A stretch of DNA of 24,689 nt from Actinomycetota bacterium (GTDB lineage Bacteria; Actinomycetota; Actinomycetes; Nanopelagicales; Nanopelagicaceae), in contig JAQCAO010000007.1 in assembly GCA_027731885.1 (NCBI GenBank), positions 1 to 24,689 of the forward strand, in the 5' to 3' direction. The notes beneath the pieces are model-generated. The model was not told the origin of the DNA and ran no database searches. It worked only from the letters and a program-made list of their open reading frames with translations. Both the position numbers and the translations under genes were made by a program. Every line of letters starts with the position of its first letter. Positions within the stretch are counted from its first letter, which is position 1. Of this stretch, positions 14,850 to 24,140 are shown piece after piece.

Positions 14850-16307
14850 TTATCCGCGTTCTTCTGCCGCCCGTTTTGCGGGGTTACCGGATTTCGACTT
14901 TTTCTTGCTGGGGGCTTGCCCCTTCTTAACCCCCATCGGGCCCGCGCCCATTCCGGCAGGCATCCCCATGCTCTGCGCCATTGCTGGTGGCATGCCGCCG
15001 CCATTACGCATCTGACGCATCATCTTCTGAGCTGCTGAGAATTTATCAACTAAAGCATTTACATCCTGAACTTTTCTTCCTGCGCCCAGCGCAATCCGAG
15101 CGCGGCGCGAACCATTTAAAACTTTAGGATCTTGTCGCTCAAGTGGCGTCATTGATTGCACAATAGATTTAGTGCGCACGATCTCAGATTCGTCAAAGTT
15201 ATCTATTTGTTTCTTCATTGCACCAGCACCGGGCAACATTCCCAGTAATTTCGACATTGAGCCCATCTTTGACATCGCTTCTAGTTGCTCAAGGAAATCC
15301 TCGAGAGTGAAATCATCTCCACGCGCAAATTTCTCTTCCAGCTTCGCTGATGAATCGGTATCGAGAGCCTTCTTGGCTTGTTCAGCAAGTGTTGCAACAT
15401 CTCCCATACCGAGAATCCGTGAGGCCATACGTTCTGGATAGAAGATATCGAAATCAGTTAGCTTCTCGCCATTAGATGAGAACATAATTGGCAGGCCTGT
15501 TAACTTCGCGATCGAGAGCGCCGCTCCACCTCGCGCATCACCATCTAGCTTTGTTAATACAACGCCATCAAATCCAACGCCATCTTGGAATGCTTTCGCG
15601 GTACGAACTGCATCTTGACCGATCATGGCATCAACGACAAAGAGAATTTCATCAGGCTTGACCGCATCCCGGATATCTATCGCTTGTTGCATCAACTCTT
15701 GATCCACGCCTAAGCGACCAGCGGTATCGACGATCACCATGTTGTGCAATTTGCTCTTCGCAAAAGCCAGGGCTTGCTCTGCTACCTTGACTGGATTACC
15801 CACTCCATTTCCTGGTTCAGGTGCAAATACCGGAACGCCAACGCTCTCACCTACTACTTGCAGTTGTGTAACCGCATTAGGACGTTGTAAATCTGAGGCG
15901 ACTAGTAATGGAGTATTGCCTTGATCTAGATAAAACTTTGCGAGCTTTCCGGCGAGCGTTGTCTTACCTGCTCCTTGTAAACCAGCCAACATAATCACAG
16001 TTGGTGGATTTTTTGCCAAACGGACCCGGCGCGCTGCTCCCCCAAGAATTTCAATTAATTCCGCGTTAACGATCTCAAAGATTGCCTGCGCTTGATTGCT
16101 GCCGGATTGAAGTGTGGGAAGCGCAGCTAGTGATTTTTCACGGATTAGATCAATAAATGAATCAACTACAGAGAGTGCGACATCTGATTCGAGGAGGGCT
16201 GCCTTGATTTCAGCGCAGGTATTTTCAATATCTGTAGTACTTAACTTACCTCGAGAGCGAAGTGATGAAAACGCTCCAGTTAACTTGGTGGAAAGTGCGT
16301 CAAACAT
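14850..16307 (-). CDS. ffh: Signal recognition particle protein Ffh (SRP54)
   Basis: A 485-residue GTPase that binds signal sequences of nascent membrane and secreted proteins together with 4.5S RNA. The helical N domain covers about 1-90. The G domain has P-loop GLQGAGKTT (109-117), then DTAGRLG and TKLDGDARGG. The C-terminal M domain is rich in Met and Gly (MRQMRNGGGMPPAMAQSMG) and ends in a basic Lys/Ser tail. It would work with FtsY, encoded about 1.8 kb upstream on the same strand. The ATG lies 6 nt after a 19-bp stem that separates it from glnB. A TAGAGT box 9 nt before the ATG is a possible -10, but it is inside the stem. Confidence 0.97.
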   Translation of the reverse strand: MFDALSTKLTGAFSSLRSRGKLSTTDIENTCAEIKAALLESDVALSVVDSFIDLIREKSLAALPTLQSGSNQAQAIFEIVNAELIEILGGAARRVRLAKNPPTVIMLAGLQGAGKTTLAGKLAKFYLDQGNTPLLVASDLQRPNAVTQLQVVGESVGVPVFAPEPGNGVGNPVKVAEQALAFAKSKLHNMVIVDTAGRLGVDQELMQQAIDIRDAVKPDEILFVVDAMIGQDAVRTAKAFQDGVGFDGVVLTKLDGDARGGAALSIAKLTGLPIMFSSNGEKLTDFDIFYPERMASRILGMGDVATLAEQAKKALDTDSSAKLEEKFARGDDFTLEDFLEQLEAMSKMGSMSKLLGMLPGAGAMKKQIDNFDESEIVRTKSIVQSMTPLERQDPKVLNGSRRARIALGAGRKVQDVNALVDKFSAAQKMMRQMRNGGGMPPAMAQSMGMPAGMGAGPMGVKKGQAPSKKKSKSGNPAKRAAEERG

Positions 16308-16313
16308 AATGAG

Positions 16314-16361
16314 GGCACTCTACTTGAGAAGGATGGCTTTGACCTTCTCGAGTAGAGTGCC
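16314..16361. terminator. 19-bp inverted repeat between glnB and ffh, U-tract-less terminator or ffh leader stem
   Basis: GGCACTCTACTTGAGAAGG (16314-16332) and CCTTCTCGAGTAGAGTGCC (16343-16361) pair over 19 positions with one mismatch, which is a G-U or C-A pair depending on the strand. The loop is 10 nt. It begins 6 bp after the glnB stop and ends 6 bp before the ffh ATG. Neither strand shows a run of T after the stem, so it is not a classical intrinsic terminator. It may act as a U-less hairpin terminator for amtB-glnB, stabilise the 3' end, or form the 5' leader of ffh. Confidence 0.65.
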
Positions 16362-16367
16362 GTATCA

Positions 16368-17998
<1,631 letters not shown>

Positions 17999-18034
17999 GA
18001 AAAAACCACCTTCGTATTGTCAAGAGAACTCTCT

Positions 18035-18054
18035 CCTTTGAGATGTCGCAAAGG
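18035..18054. repeat. 6-bp hairpin in the amtB 5' leader
   Basis: CCTTTG (18035-18040) and CAAAGG (18049-18054) are perfect arms around an 8-nt loop, between the proposed -10 box and the amtB ribosome binding site. On the minus strand the 3' arm leads into AAAGGAGAG, a Shine-Dalgarno-like tract that is not the one nearest the ATG. It is a possible leader structure with no known class. Confidence 0.35.
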
Positions 18055-18081
18055 TGCCGCGCATGGGTTACAGAGGTTCGT

Positions 18082-18087
18082 TTTATA
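18082..18087 (-). promoter_or_regulatory. -10 box TATAAA of the amtB-glnB operon
   Basis: TATAAA on the minus strand would place the transcription start near 18075 and give a leader of about 75 nt before amtB. It lies directly downstream of one GlnR-like site. The -35 region is not convincing, as expected for an activator-dependent promoter. Confidence 0.5.
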
Positions 18088-18088
18088 G

Positions 18089-18104
18089 GTTAAGAAGGGG
18101 TGAC
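18089..18104 (-). promoter_or_regulatory. GlnR-like site, promoter-proximal (GTCAC-n6-TTAAC)
   Basis: On the minus strand the bases read GTCAC, six bases, TTAAC, giving the AC-n9-AC spacing that defines GlnR half-site pairs in Streptomyces and Mycobacterium. It abuts the amtB -10 box and is centred 31 bp (about three helical turns) from the distal site. Confidence 0.5.
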
Positions 18105-18119
18105 ATTTGGGCCCTCTGT

Positions 18120-18135
18120 GTTACATCTTTGTTAC
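18120..18135 (-). promoter_or_regulatory. GlnR-like site, distal (GTAAC-n6-GTAAC)
   Basis: On the minus strand the bases read GTAAC-AAAGAT-GTAAC, a close match to the gTnAc-n6-GaAAc pair bound by the actinobacterial nitrogen regulator GlnR. The amtB-glnB operon is a classic GlnR target, so context and sequence agree. The site lies just downstream of the ftsY stop. Confidence 0.6.
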
Positions 18136-18147
18136 AGCGACTTTTGG

Positions 18148-18987
18148 CTAATCGTTTACCAGCCCGTTCAAATATCTCTCCGGGTCAAATGGGGCAAAGT
18201 CCCGCTCGCCTTCGCCTGTACCGATAAATTTGATCGGAATATCCAATGCGCTCTCGATGGCTAGGGCGATTCCACCACGCGCGCTGCCATCTAACTTAGT
18301 AACGATTAACCCAGTCACATCTACCGCCTCAGCAAATATCTTTGCTTGCGCAATTCCATTTTGACCAGTTGTTGCATCAATGACTAAGAGAACTTCGCTG
18401 ATTGGTAAAGTTTTTTCAATTACTCGCCTTATCTTGCCAAGTTCGGCCATTAGATCGTTTTTATTGTGCAGTCGCCCAGCGGTATCAATGATCAAGAATT
18501 TAACAGCTGCCTCTTTAGCGGCTATCGCAGCATCAAAAGCCACCGAAGCTGGTTCGGCTCCATCTTTACCAGAGATTACAGGAACACCGATTCGCTCTCC
18601 CCAAGTCTGCAATTGATTTACAGCTGCGGCGCGAAAAGTATCAGCGGCCGCAAGCATTACAGAAGAGTTAAAAGAGTGAATCAGATTCGCTAACTTAGCA
18701 ACTGAAGTAGTCTTTCCGGTTCCATTTACTCCAACAACCAGAATCGCCCTTACATCACTTGCCACAGATAATTCACGAGACTTGGTAGAAAGATGAGATT
18801 TAAGGATATTGGTCAAGGAGGCGAGAGCATCATCGCCCTTTAAACTTTGTGCGCTCTTAATAATTTCTGCGGTAAGGGTTGGACCTATATCTGCAGCAAG
18901 CAACTCTTCTTCAAGAACTTTCCAATCAAGAGGATCAGCAGTTGATTGGCCCTTTAATTTGGCAACGAATTTACTAAAGATTCCCAT
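18148..18987 (-). CDS. ftsY: Signal recognition particle receptor FtsY (short form)
   Basis: A 279-residue SRP receptor GTPase that docks Ffh-ribosome complexes at the membrane. It consists almost entirely of the NG domains: N domain about 18-75, P-loop GVNGTGKT (86-93), DTAGR (168-172), TKLDG (230-234) and the closing GTGEGERDFAPFDPERY. The N-terminal transmembrane helix and long acidic A domain usual in Actinobacteria are missing. Only MGIFSKFVAKLKG remains, a short basic amphipathic stretch that could bind lipid. The start is ATG 18987, 15 bp after the smc stop, with only a weak ribosome binding site. It is likely co-transcribed with smc. Confidence 0.96.
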   Translation of the reverse strand: MGIFSKFVAKLKGQSTADPLDWKVLEEELLAADIGPTLTAEIIKSAQSLKGDDALASLTNILKSHLSTKSRELSVASDVRAILVVGVNGTGKTTSVAKLANLIHSFNSSVMLAAADTFRAAAVNQLQTWGERIGVPVISGKDGAEPASVAFDAAIAAKEAAVKFLIIDTAGRLHNKNDLMAELGKIRRVIEKTLPISEVLLVIDATTGQNGIAQAKIFAEAVDVTGLIVTKLDGSARGGIALAIESALDIPIKFIGTGEGERDFAPFDPERYLNGLVND

Positions 18988-19002
18988 TGAAAAACCAGGT
19001 GA

Positions 19003-22000
19003 CTAAGCAGATTCAGAATCGCGCAAACGTTGCGATATAACTTCCGTAACGCCATCGCCACGCATGGTCACGCCATAGAGTGCATCTGCGATCTCCATGG
19101 TGCGTTTCTGGTGGGTAATAATGATCAGCTGTGAACTCTCACGTAGTTCTTCCAAGATAACCAGTAATCGGCCCAGGTTTACATCGTCAAGGGCCGCCTC
19201 AACTTCATCGAGTACATAGAAAGGACTTGGGCGGGCTTTAAATATCGCAACCAACATGGCAACTGCAGTGAGGGACTTTTCTCCACCAGAAAGCAGTGAT
19301 AAGCGCTTGATGCGCTTTCCGGGCGGACGAGCCTCGACATCAACGCCAGTATTTAACAGATCATCAGGGTTGGTCAGGATCAGGCGCCCATCGCCTCCAG
19401 GGAAGAGTCGTGCAAATATATCTTCGAAGTGCTTGGCCGTCTCTTCATAGGCTTCCATAAAGATACTTTGCACGCGATCATCAACTTCTTTGATGATATC
19501 TAGCAGATCTTTCTTGGTTCGCTTCAAATCTTCTAATTGTTCCGCAAGGAACTTCAAGCGCTCTTCCAGCGCGTTGTACTCCTCGAGCGCTAGCGGATTA
19601 ATCTTTCCAAGAAGAGTCAAAGATCTTTCCGTCGCTGCTAGGCGTTTTTCCTGTTGATCACGGCGATATGGGATCAATTCCGTAGCGACGATTTCGCCTT
19701 CATCGGTCTCGATAAAGGTTGGAACATCATTATGTGGACCATATTCCGCTACGAGCGTCGTAGTATCCACACCCAACTCTTCTACACACTTTGTCTCGAG
19801 CGCTTCGATGCGCATGCGTTGTTCTGCCCTGGCGATCTCATCTTTATGAACAGAAGAAGTGAGCTGTTCGAGTTCAGATACGAGTTCGCGACTACGGGCA
19901 CGCACTGTGAGGGTTTCACCTTCACGGTCAGAACGTGATGCCTCTAAACGGGCGCGTTCTGTCGCCGCTTTAGCAATTGAACGTTCGATATGAATCAAGG
20001 CTTCATAGGCTGCTTCAGCAATCGCTGCTGAGATCAAAGCGCCACGTGCGCGCGCTCCACGACGTGAGATTGCGCGCGCCGATGCTTCGCGTTCGGCGCT
20101 TGCGGCATCTTCCAGCGTTTTAGCACGAGCAGAAATTGAACTTACTCGCTCTTCGCTGGTACGTACGACCAGTCGCGCCTCAACTTCAGCAGTGCGGGCA
20201 AGTGAGACGCGATTACGTAAGTTCTCTGCTGCACCGTGATCAGGTTCAGATGTTTCGCCACGTTGTTGCAACTGAGCAGATGCGATAGAAAGTTCATTCT
20301 CATCCCGGCCTTTAGCAGCAGTTGCTTCACCGATTGCAGCGTTTAAACGCTCAACTTCAGCGCTGGCAGATTTCATATTCTGTCCAGACACGGCCAATTG
20401 TTCAGTTAGTGCAGCAATTCGCGCATCTGATTCATTTAGCTTTGATAGTGCAATATCAAATGAGCTCTGCTTGGAAGCGACTTCACTTTGAGCAGTGACT
20501 ATTTCAAATTTGAGGCGATCACAATTATGCGCGCTAATTTCCAACTTTTTACTTAACTCTTCAATCAAAGCATTTATCTCAATTAGAGATGTGGATGAGG
20601 CAGAACCACCACGCGCTCGATTCGCAGTAATTACATCGCCATCGCGGGTTACGACAGTCAAACCTGGATTGGAGCGCAGAACGCCTTCGGCTTCGCGGGC
20701 TGAATTGACTACGACTGTTGAAGAGAGAAGGGTTGCTAAGAGGTCGCTGATTTCTGAGGAACCAACGTAATTTGTAAGCGGAGTAAGACCAGCAGGGATA
20801 TTGCTTGAGTTGTGCGAACCCGGCTGGTAAACCAAGAGATCGGCTTGTCCGAGATTTTCACTGCGCAGCGTTGTTAGCGCACTTACCGCGGAATTGAGGT
20901 CACGAACCACAATTGCATCGGAGAGAGTACCTAGGGCGGCGGCCGTTGCTGCTTCCCAGCCAATATCAACGCTAATGAGCGAAGCGACGCTGCCGAGTAT
21001 CGACAAACCACGAGAATCACGGATCAGCGCTGCTCCTCCGTCACGTGATTGCGAGGTTAATTGCAATGCTTCTAATTTAGATTCAATCGCGTTTCTTTCA
21101 CGATCAGCAGCCCGTTCAGAATCGACCAGGGTTGCAAGATCTACTTTTGCTCTATCCAATCCAACCTTGGCAACTTCAAATTCAGAATCCAGTCCAAGTT
21201 CACCGGAATCTGCGCCAGCAATATCCATTTCATAAGTTGAGTACTCACGTTGCGCGCTCTCGGCGCGAGATTGTGCTTCATCGCGCGCCTTGACTAAGCG
21301 AGCAATCTCTTCCGCGATTGCATCTAAGCGCGCAGCCAAAGATTTAATGTGGCCCTCTTGGCGCGCCGTGCCCTCGCGCTGATCTGCGATCGCACGCATC
21401 GCCGCCGCGATCTTATCTTCTTCAGATTTTAAGAGCGCTTCAGCGTTTGCCAATTCTTGTGTGGTTTTAGCTAGCGAATTTCTAGAACTTTCCACATCTG
21501 CTCGCAGTTGCGCTTCTTGTTGTCGTAACGCCATCGCCTCTTGGTCAAGAGCCTCTGGGTCACGACCAGCGCTACGAGCTTCTTCAGCTTCTTCGGCCAT
21601 GAATCTAGAACGCTCCTGCGCCAGAGATTGTGTGCCGCGGAACTTTTCGCGCAGTGCGCTTAAAGCATAGAAGTTCTCTTGCGCTGCAATTAAAAGCGGG
21701 CTTTCAAATGCGGCTTGGGCATCAAGTGCTTCTTCACGTAAACGCACTTTCTCATTTTCTGCCTCAACGAGTGCGCGTCGTTCGCGAAGCGCAGTTTCAT
21801 CAGCTACTTCTGCATCTAAAGTTTTCGACAGTGAGATGTAATCATCTGCTAACAAACGCAACTTTGCATCACGCAGGTCGGCTTGAATCGTCGCCGCTTT
21901 CTTGGCAACTTCGGCTTGCTTGCCCAATGGGCGGAGTTGGCGGCGCAATTCAACGGTTAAGTCTTGTACACGCGCCAAATTCGCCTGCATTGAATCTAAC

Positions 22001-22539
22001 TTGCGCAGCGCCTTCTCTTTACGTTTGCGGTGCTTTAAAACACCGGCGGCTTCTTCAATAAATCCACGTCGTTCTTCAGGCGTCGCCATCAAGATTGCAT
22101 CTAGTTGACCTTGGCCAACGATTACGTGCATTTCTCGTCCGATACCAGAATCACTCAGCAACTCCTGGATATCTAGCAAACGTGATGCCTCACCGTTAAT
22201 CTGATACTCGCTCTGTCCATTACGGAAGAGGATGCGAGAGATGGTTACTTCGGTGTAATCAATTGGAAGTGCGCCATCTGTGTTATCGATTGTGAGAGAA
22301 ACTTCTGCGCGACCTAAAGGTGCTCTGCCACTTGTTCCTGCGAAGATGACATCTTCCATCTTTCCACCACGCAGAGACTTTGCGCCTTGCTCACCCATTA
22401 CCCAAGTAAGCGCATCTACAACATTTGATTTACCCGAGCCGTTAGGACCGACCACGCAGGTGATTCCGGGCTCAAGGCGGAGCGTGGTCGCCGATGCGAA
22501 GGACTTGAAGCCCTTTAGCGTCATGCTCTTTAAATACAC
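19003..22539 (-). CDS. smc: Chromosome segregation ATPase SMC
   Basis: A 1178-residue condensin subunit that compacts and aligns the chromosome with ScpA/ScpB. The N-terminal head has Walker A GPNGSGKSN (31-39). Long coiled-coil arms flank a hinge at about 500-640 (GLSILGSVASLISVDIGWE onward). The C-terminal head has the signature LSGGEKSLTA and Walker B FYVLDEVEAALDD, followed by a D-loop and a QLIIITHQKR switch. Length is normal. The start codon is GTG, fixed by the family N-terminus YLKSMTLKGFKSFA. TAGGTT lies exactly 6 nt upstream and no Shine-Dalgarno sequence is present, so this long mRNA is probably leaderless. Confidence 0.98.
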   Translation of the reverse strand: MYLKSMTLKGFKSFASATTLRLEPGITCVVGPNGSGKSNVVDALTWVMGEQGAKSLRGGKMEDVIFAGTSGRAPLGRAEVSLTIDNTDGALPIDYTEVTISRILFRNGQSEYQINGEASRLLDIQELLSDSGIGREMHVIVGQGQLDAILMATPEERRGFIEEAAGVLKHRKRKEKALRKLDSMQANLARVQDLTVELRRQLRPLGKQAEVAKKAATIQADLRDAKLRLLADDYISLSKTLDAEVADETALRERRALVEAENEKVRLREEALDAQAAFESPLLIAAQENFYALSALREKFRGTQSLAQERSRFMAEEAEEARSAGRDPEALDQEAMALRQQEAQLRADVESSRNSLAKTTQELANAEALLKSEEDKIAAAMRAIADQREGTARQEGHIKSLAARLDAIAEEIARLVKARDEAQSRAESAQREYSTYEMDIAGADSGELGLDSEFEVAKVGLDRAKVDLATLVDSERAADRERNAIESKLEALQLTSQSRDGGAALIRDSRGLSILGSVASLISVDIGWEAATAAALGTLSDAIVVRDLNSAVSALTTLRSENLGQADLLVYQPGSHNSSNIPAGLTPLTNYVGSSEISDLLATLLSSTVVVNSAREAEGVLRSNPGLTVVTRDGDVITANRARGGSASSTSLIEINALIEELSKKLEISAHNCDRLKFEIVTAQSEVASKQSSFDIALSKLNESDARIAALTEQLAVSGQNMKSASAEVERLNAAIGEATAAKGRDENELSIASAQLQQRGETSEPDHGAAENLRNRVSLARTAEVEARLVVRTSEERVSSISARAKTLEDAASAEREASARAISRRGARARGALISAAIAEAAYEALIHIERSIAKAATERARLEASRSDREGETLTVRARSRELVSELEQLTSSVHKDEIARAEQRMRIEALETKCVEELGVDTTTLVAEYGPHNDVPTFIETDEGEIVATELIPYRRDQQEKRLAATERSLTLLGKINPLALEEYNALEERLKFLAEQLEDLKRTKKDLLDIIKEVDDRVQSIFMEAYEETAKHFEDIFARLFPGGDGRLILTNPDDLLNTGVDVEARPPGKRIKRLSLLSGGEKSLTAVAMLVAIFKARPSPFYVLDEVEAALDDVNLGRLLVILEELRESSQLIIITHQKRTMEIADALYGVTMRGDGVTEVISQRLRDSESA

Positions 22540-22545
22540 GGCGTA

Positions 22546-22551
22546 AACCTA
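22546..22551 (-). promoter_or_regulatory. -10 box TAGGTT, leaderless promoter of smc
   Basis: TAGGTT fits TANNNT and is 6 nt (TACGCC) before the GTG at 22539. It lies in the 54-bp gap after rnc, so smc-ftsY can be transcribed independently of rnc. Confidence 0.6.
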
Positions 22552-22593
22552 CCGTTTAGGTGGCGTCTTTATATACGTGACGCGAGTGAAGTA

Positions 22594-23271
22594 CTACTTG
22601 AGGGTTGCGAGAATTTCATATGCCGAACGAGCGGCAGATTGTTCGGCTTCGCGTTTACTCTTGCCGACACCTTCTGCGATTGCCTCACCAGAAACCATTG
22701 CAATCGCTGTAAAACTCTTATCGTGATCTGGTCCACTTTCGGTAACTTGATATTCCAGCGTTCCCTTACCAAGAGATGAGACCAATTCTTGCAGAGCGGT
22801 TTTACCATCTAGCCCCGCGCCCTTTGCCATTGCACTTTCTAGAGTTTCCTTAATTAATGAGCGAACTACCTCGGTAGTGCTTTCAAATCCGAGCTCTAGA
22901 TATATCGCCCCGATAAGTGCTTCCAGCGCATCTGCGAGTAGCGAATTTTTATCGCGTCCACCAGTTACTTCTTCACCTTTTCCAAGGCGAATATATTTAC
23001 CAAGATCTAAGGTGCGCGCGATATCTGCGAGCGCGCGCATATTTACTATTCCTGAGCGCAGAGGAGATAAACGAGATTCATCTAAATCTGGATAACGTAA
23101 GTAAAGTTCTTCTGTAACAATTAAACCTAATACCGAATCGCCTAGAAATTCCAGACGTTCGTTAGTCTCTTTAGCACCGCTTTCATATGCGAAAGAGCGA
23201 TGGGTAAAAGCTAACTCAAGCAATTCAGGAGGAATCGAAACTCCGAGTTGCGAAGTTAGAGGTGAGTACAG
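22594..23271 (-). CDS. rnc: Ribonuclease III, probable CTG start
   Basis: A double-strand-specific endonuclease that processes rRNA precursors and structured mRNAs. The catalytic domain has the signature NERLEFLGDSVLG and the second acidic cluster DALEALIGAIYLELG. A C-terminal dsRBD begins at KTALQELVSSLG and ends AARSAYEILATLK. An in-frame TTG at 23223 would begin within ELLELAFTHRS and remove the first helix. In-frame sequence upstream of it (SPLTSQLGVSIPPELLELAF) is clearly RNase III. The frame closes upstream at TAG 23281-23283 with no ATG, GTG or TTG between, leaving CTG 23271, which has AGAGG 6 nt before it. With that start the protein has 225 residues, normal for the family. It overlaps no gene and follows rpmF by one base. 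Confidence 0.9.
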   Translation of the reverse strand: MYSPLTSQLGVSIPPELLELAFTHRSFAYESGAKETNERLEFLGDSVLGLIVTEELYLRYPDLDESRLSPLRSGIVNMRALADIARTLDLGKYIRLGKGEEVTGGRDKNSLLADALEALIGAIYLELGFESTTEVVRSLIKETLESAMAKGAGLDGKTALQELVSSLGKGTLEYQVTESGPDHDKSFTAIAMVSGEAIAEGVGKSKREAEQSAARSAYEILATLK

Positions 23272-23272
23272 A

Positions 23273-23446
23273 TCAGACCTCTAGTACCTGACGGCGGTTA
23301 TATGTTCCGCACGTTGGGCAAGCAGTATGGGTCAACTTTGGCTGTTGGCATTGCGGGCAGGCTGCAAGTGATGCTGCAGTTGTCTTCCACATGCTGCGGC
23401 GTGAGCGTGTCTTCGAACGAGACATCTTTCGCTTTGGTACTGGCAC
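23273..23446 (-). CDS. rpmF: 50S ribosomal protein bL32 (zinc-binding form)
   Basis: A 57-residue large-subunit protein. PVPKRKMSRSKTRSRRS is the standard N-terminus. Cys30, Cys33, Cys43 and Cys46 form the zinc ribbon, so this is the C+ version and not a zinc-free paralogue. I chose GTG 23446 because the family starts at the VPKRKMSRS segment and AAGGA lies 8 nt upstream; an open frame back to 23467 has no support. It follows yceD and precedes rnc, the widespread yceD-rpmF arrangement. Confidence 0.95.
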   Translation of the reverse strand: MPVPKRKMSRSKTRSRRSMWKTTAASLAACPQCQQPKLTHTACPTCGTYNRRQVLEV

Positions 23447-23499
23447 GGTAATCGTCCTTAATCTCAACTTACCTTGGGCAGAGCGTGCTCAAGGCCTAC

Positions 23500-23514
23500 G
23501 GGATGAAGTATCCC
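23500..23514. repeat. Small hairpin immediately after the yceD stop
   Basis: GGGAT (23500-23504) and ATCCC (23510-23514) flank a 5-nt loop, directly adjacent to the yceD stop codon at 23515-23517. It has no U-tract. It could be a weak 3' structure between yceD and rpmF; the remainder of the 68-bp gap holds only the rpmF ribosome binding site. Confidence 0.3.
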
Positions 23515-24111
23515 TTATTCATCCGAATTCTTAAAATCCAAGCCCGCCAGCCCAGCCCAACGAGCGTCGATAACCTCATGGGAATGGCCTTCTGGCAACT
23601 TCTCCCACTTCTCACCGCAATCTGGACATAGCCCTAGGCAATCTTCGGAGCAGAGTGGATTTACCGGTAGATCTAAAACTATGGCATCTCGGATCGGAGT
23701 CTCAAGGTTCATGACATTTCCATCAAGCCAGAGCTCATCATCTTCTTCTAGATCAACCTCATCAGTGTGTTCATTTCGTCTCGAGCTCTTCTTGCCCTTA
23801 CCGCCTTTATCGTTGGTGGGTTCGTAGCGGTAAAGCTCTTGAATCTTACGCTCAACAGTAATCTCAACTGGATCAAGGCAGCGGGTACACTCACCTTTAG
23901 CAAGCGCATAGACATCTGCGCTCAGCAAAATACCTTCCGCTACAGATTCCAGGCGCATATCCACTTCAATCACATCGCCTGCCGCAACTGCAACTAAGGG
24001 CACGCCAACAGGTTCCAGGATTTCTAGATCGAGTTGATACTCCCTCATCTCCCCCGCACGGCGAGGGAGTTCGTGGGTGTTAAATTCAAATACTTGAGAT
24101 GCGCGATTCAT
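23515..24111 (-). CDS. yceD: DUF177 (YceD-family) protein, probable 23S rRNA accumulation factor
   Basis: A 198-residue YceD/DUF177 protein. Family members affect 23S rRNA accumulation in bacteria and plastids and are almost always encoded next to rpmF, as here. Cysteine pairs suggest metal binding: CTRC (Cys75, Cys78) and CSEDCLGLCPDCG (Cys154, Cys158, Cys162, Cys165). A charged, low-complexity insert (about 98-128, GGKGKKSSRR then acidic) separates the two halves. The ATG at 24111 has no good ribosome binding site, and I see no leaderless box at the expected spacing. Confidence 0.92.
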   Translation of the reverse strand: MNRASQVFEFNTHELPRRAGEMREYQLDLEILEPVGVPLVAVAAGDVIEVDMRLESVAEGILLSADVYALAKGECTRCLDPVEITVERKIQELYRYEPTNDKGGKGKKSSRRNEHTDEVDLEEDDELWLDGNVMNLETPIRDAIVLDLPVNPLCSEDCLGLCPDCGEKWEKLPEGHSHEVIDARWAGLAGLDFKNSDE

Positions 24112-24140
24112 TTGAGTATTTCGAGTCTGGTCTAAGAGAT

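Noticed and set aside
21630..22061. 143-codon plus-strand frame inside smc
   Set aside because: It is antisense to the SMC coiled coil with no initiation signals and no domain.
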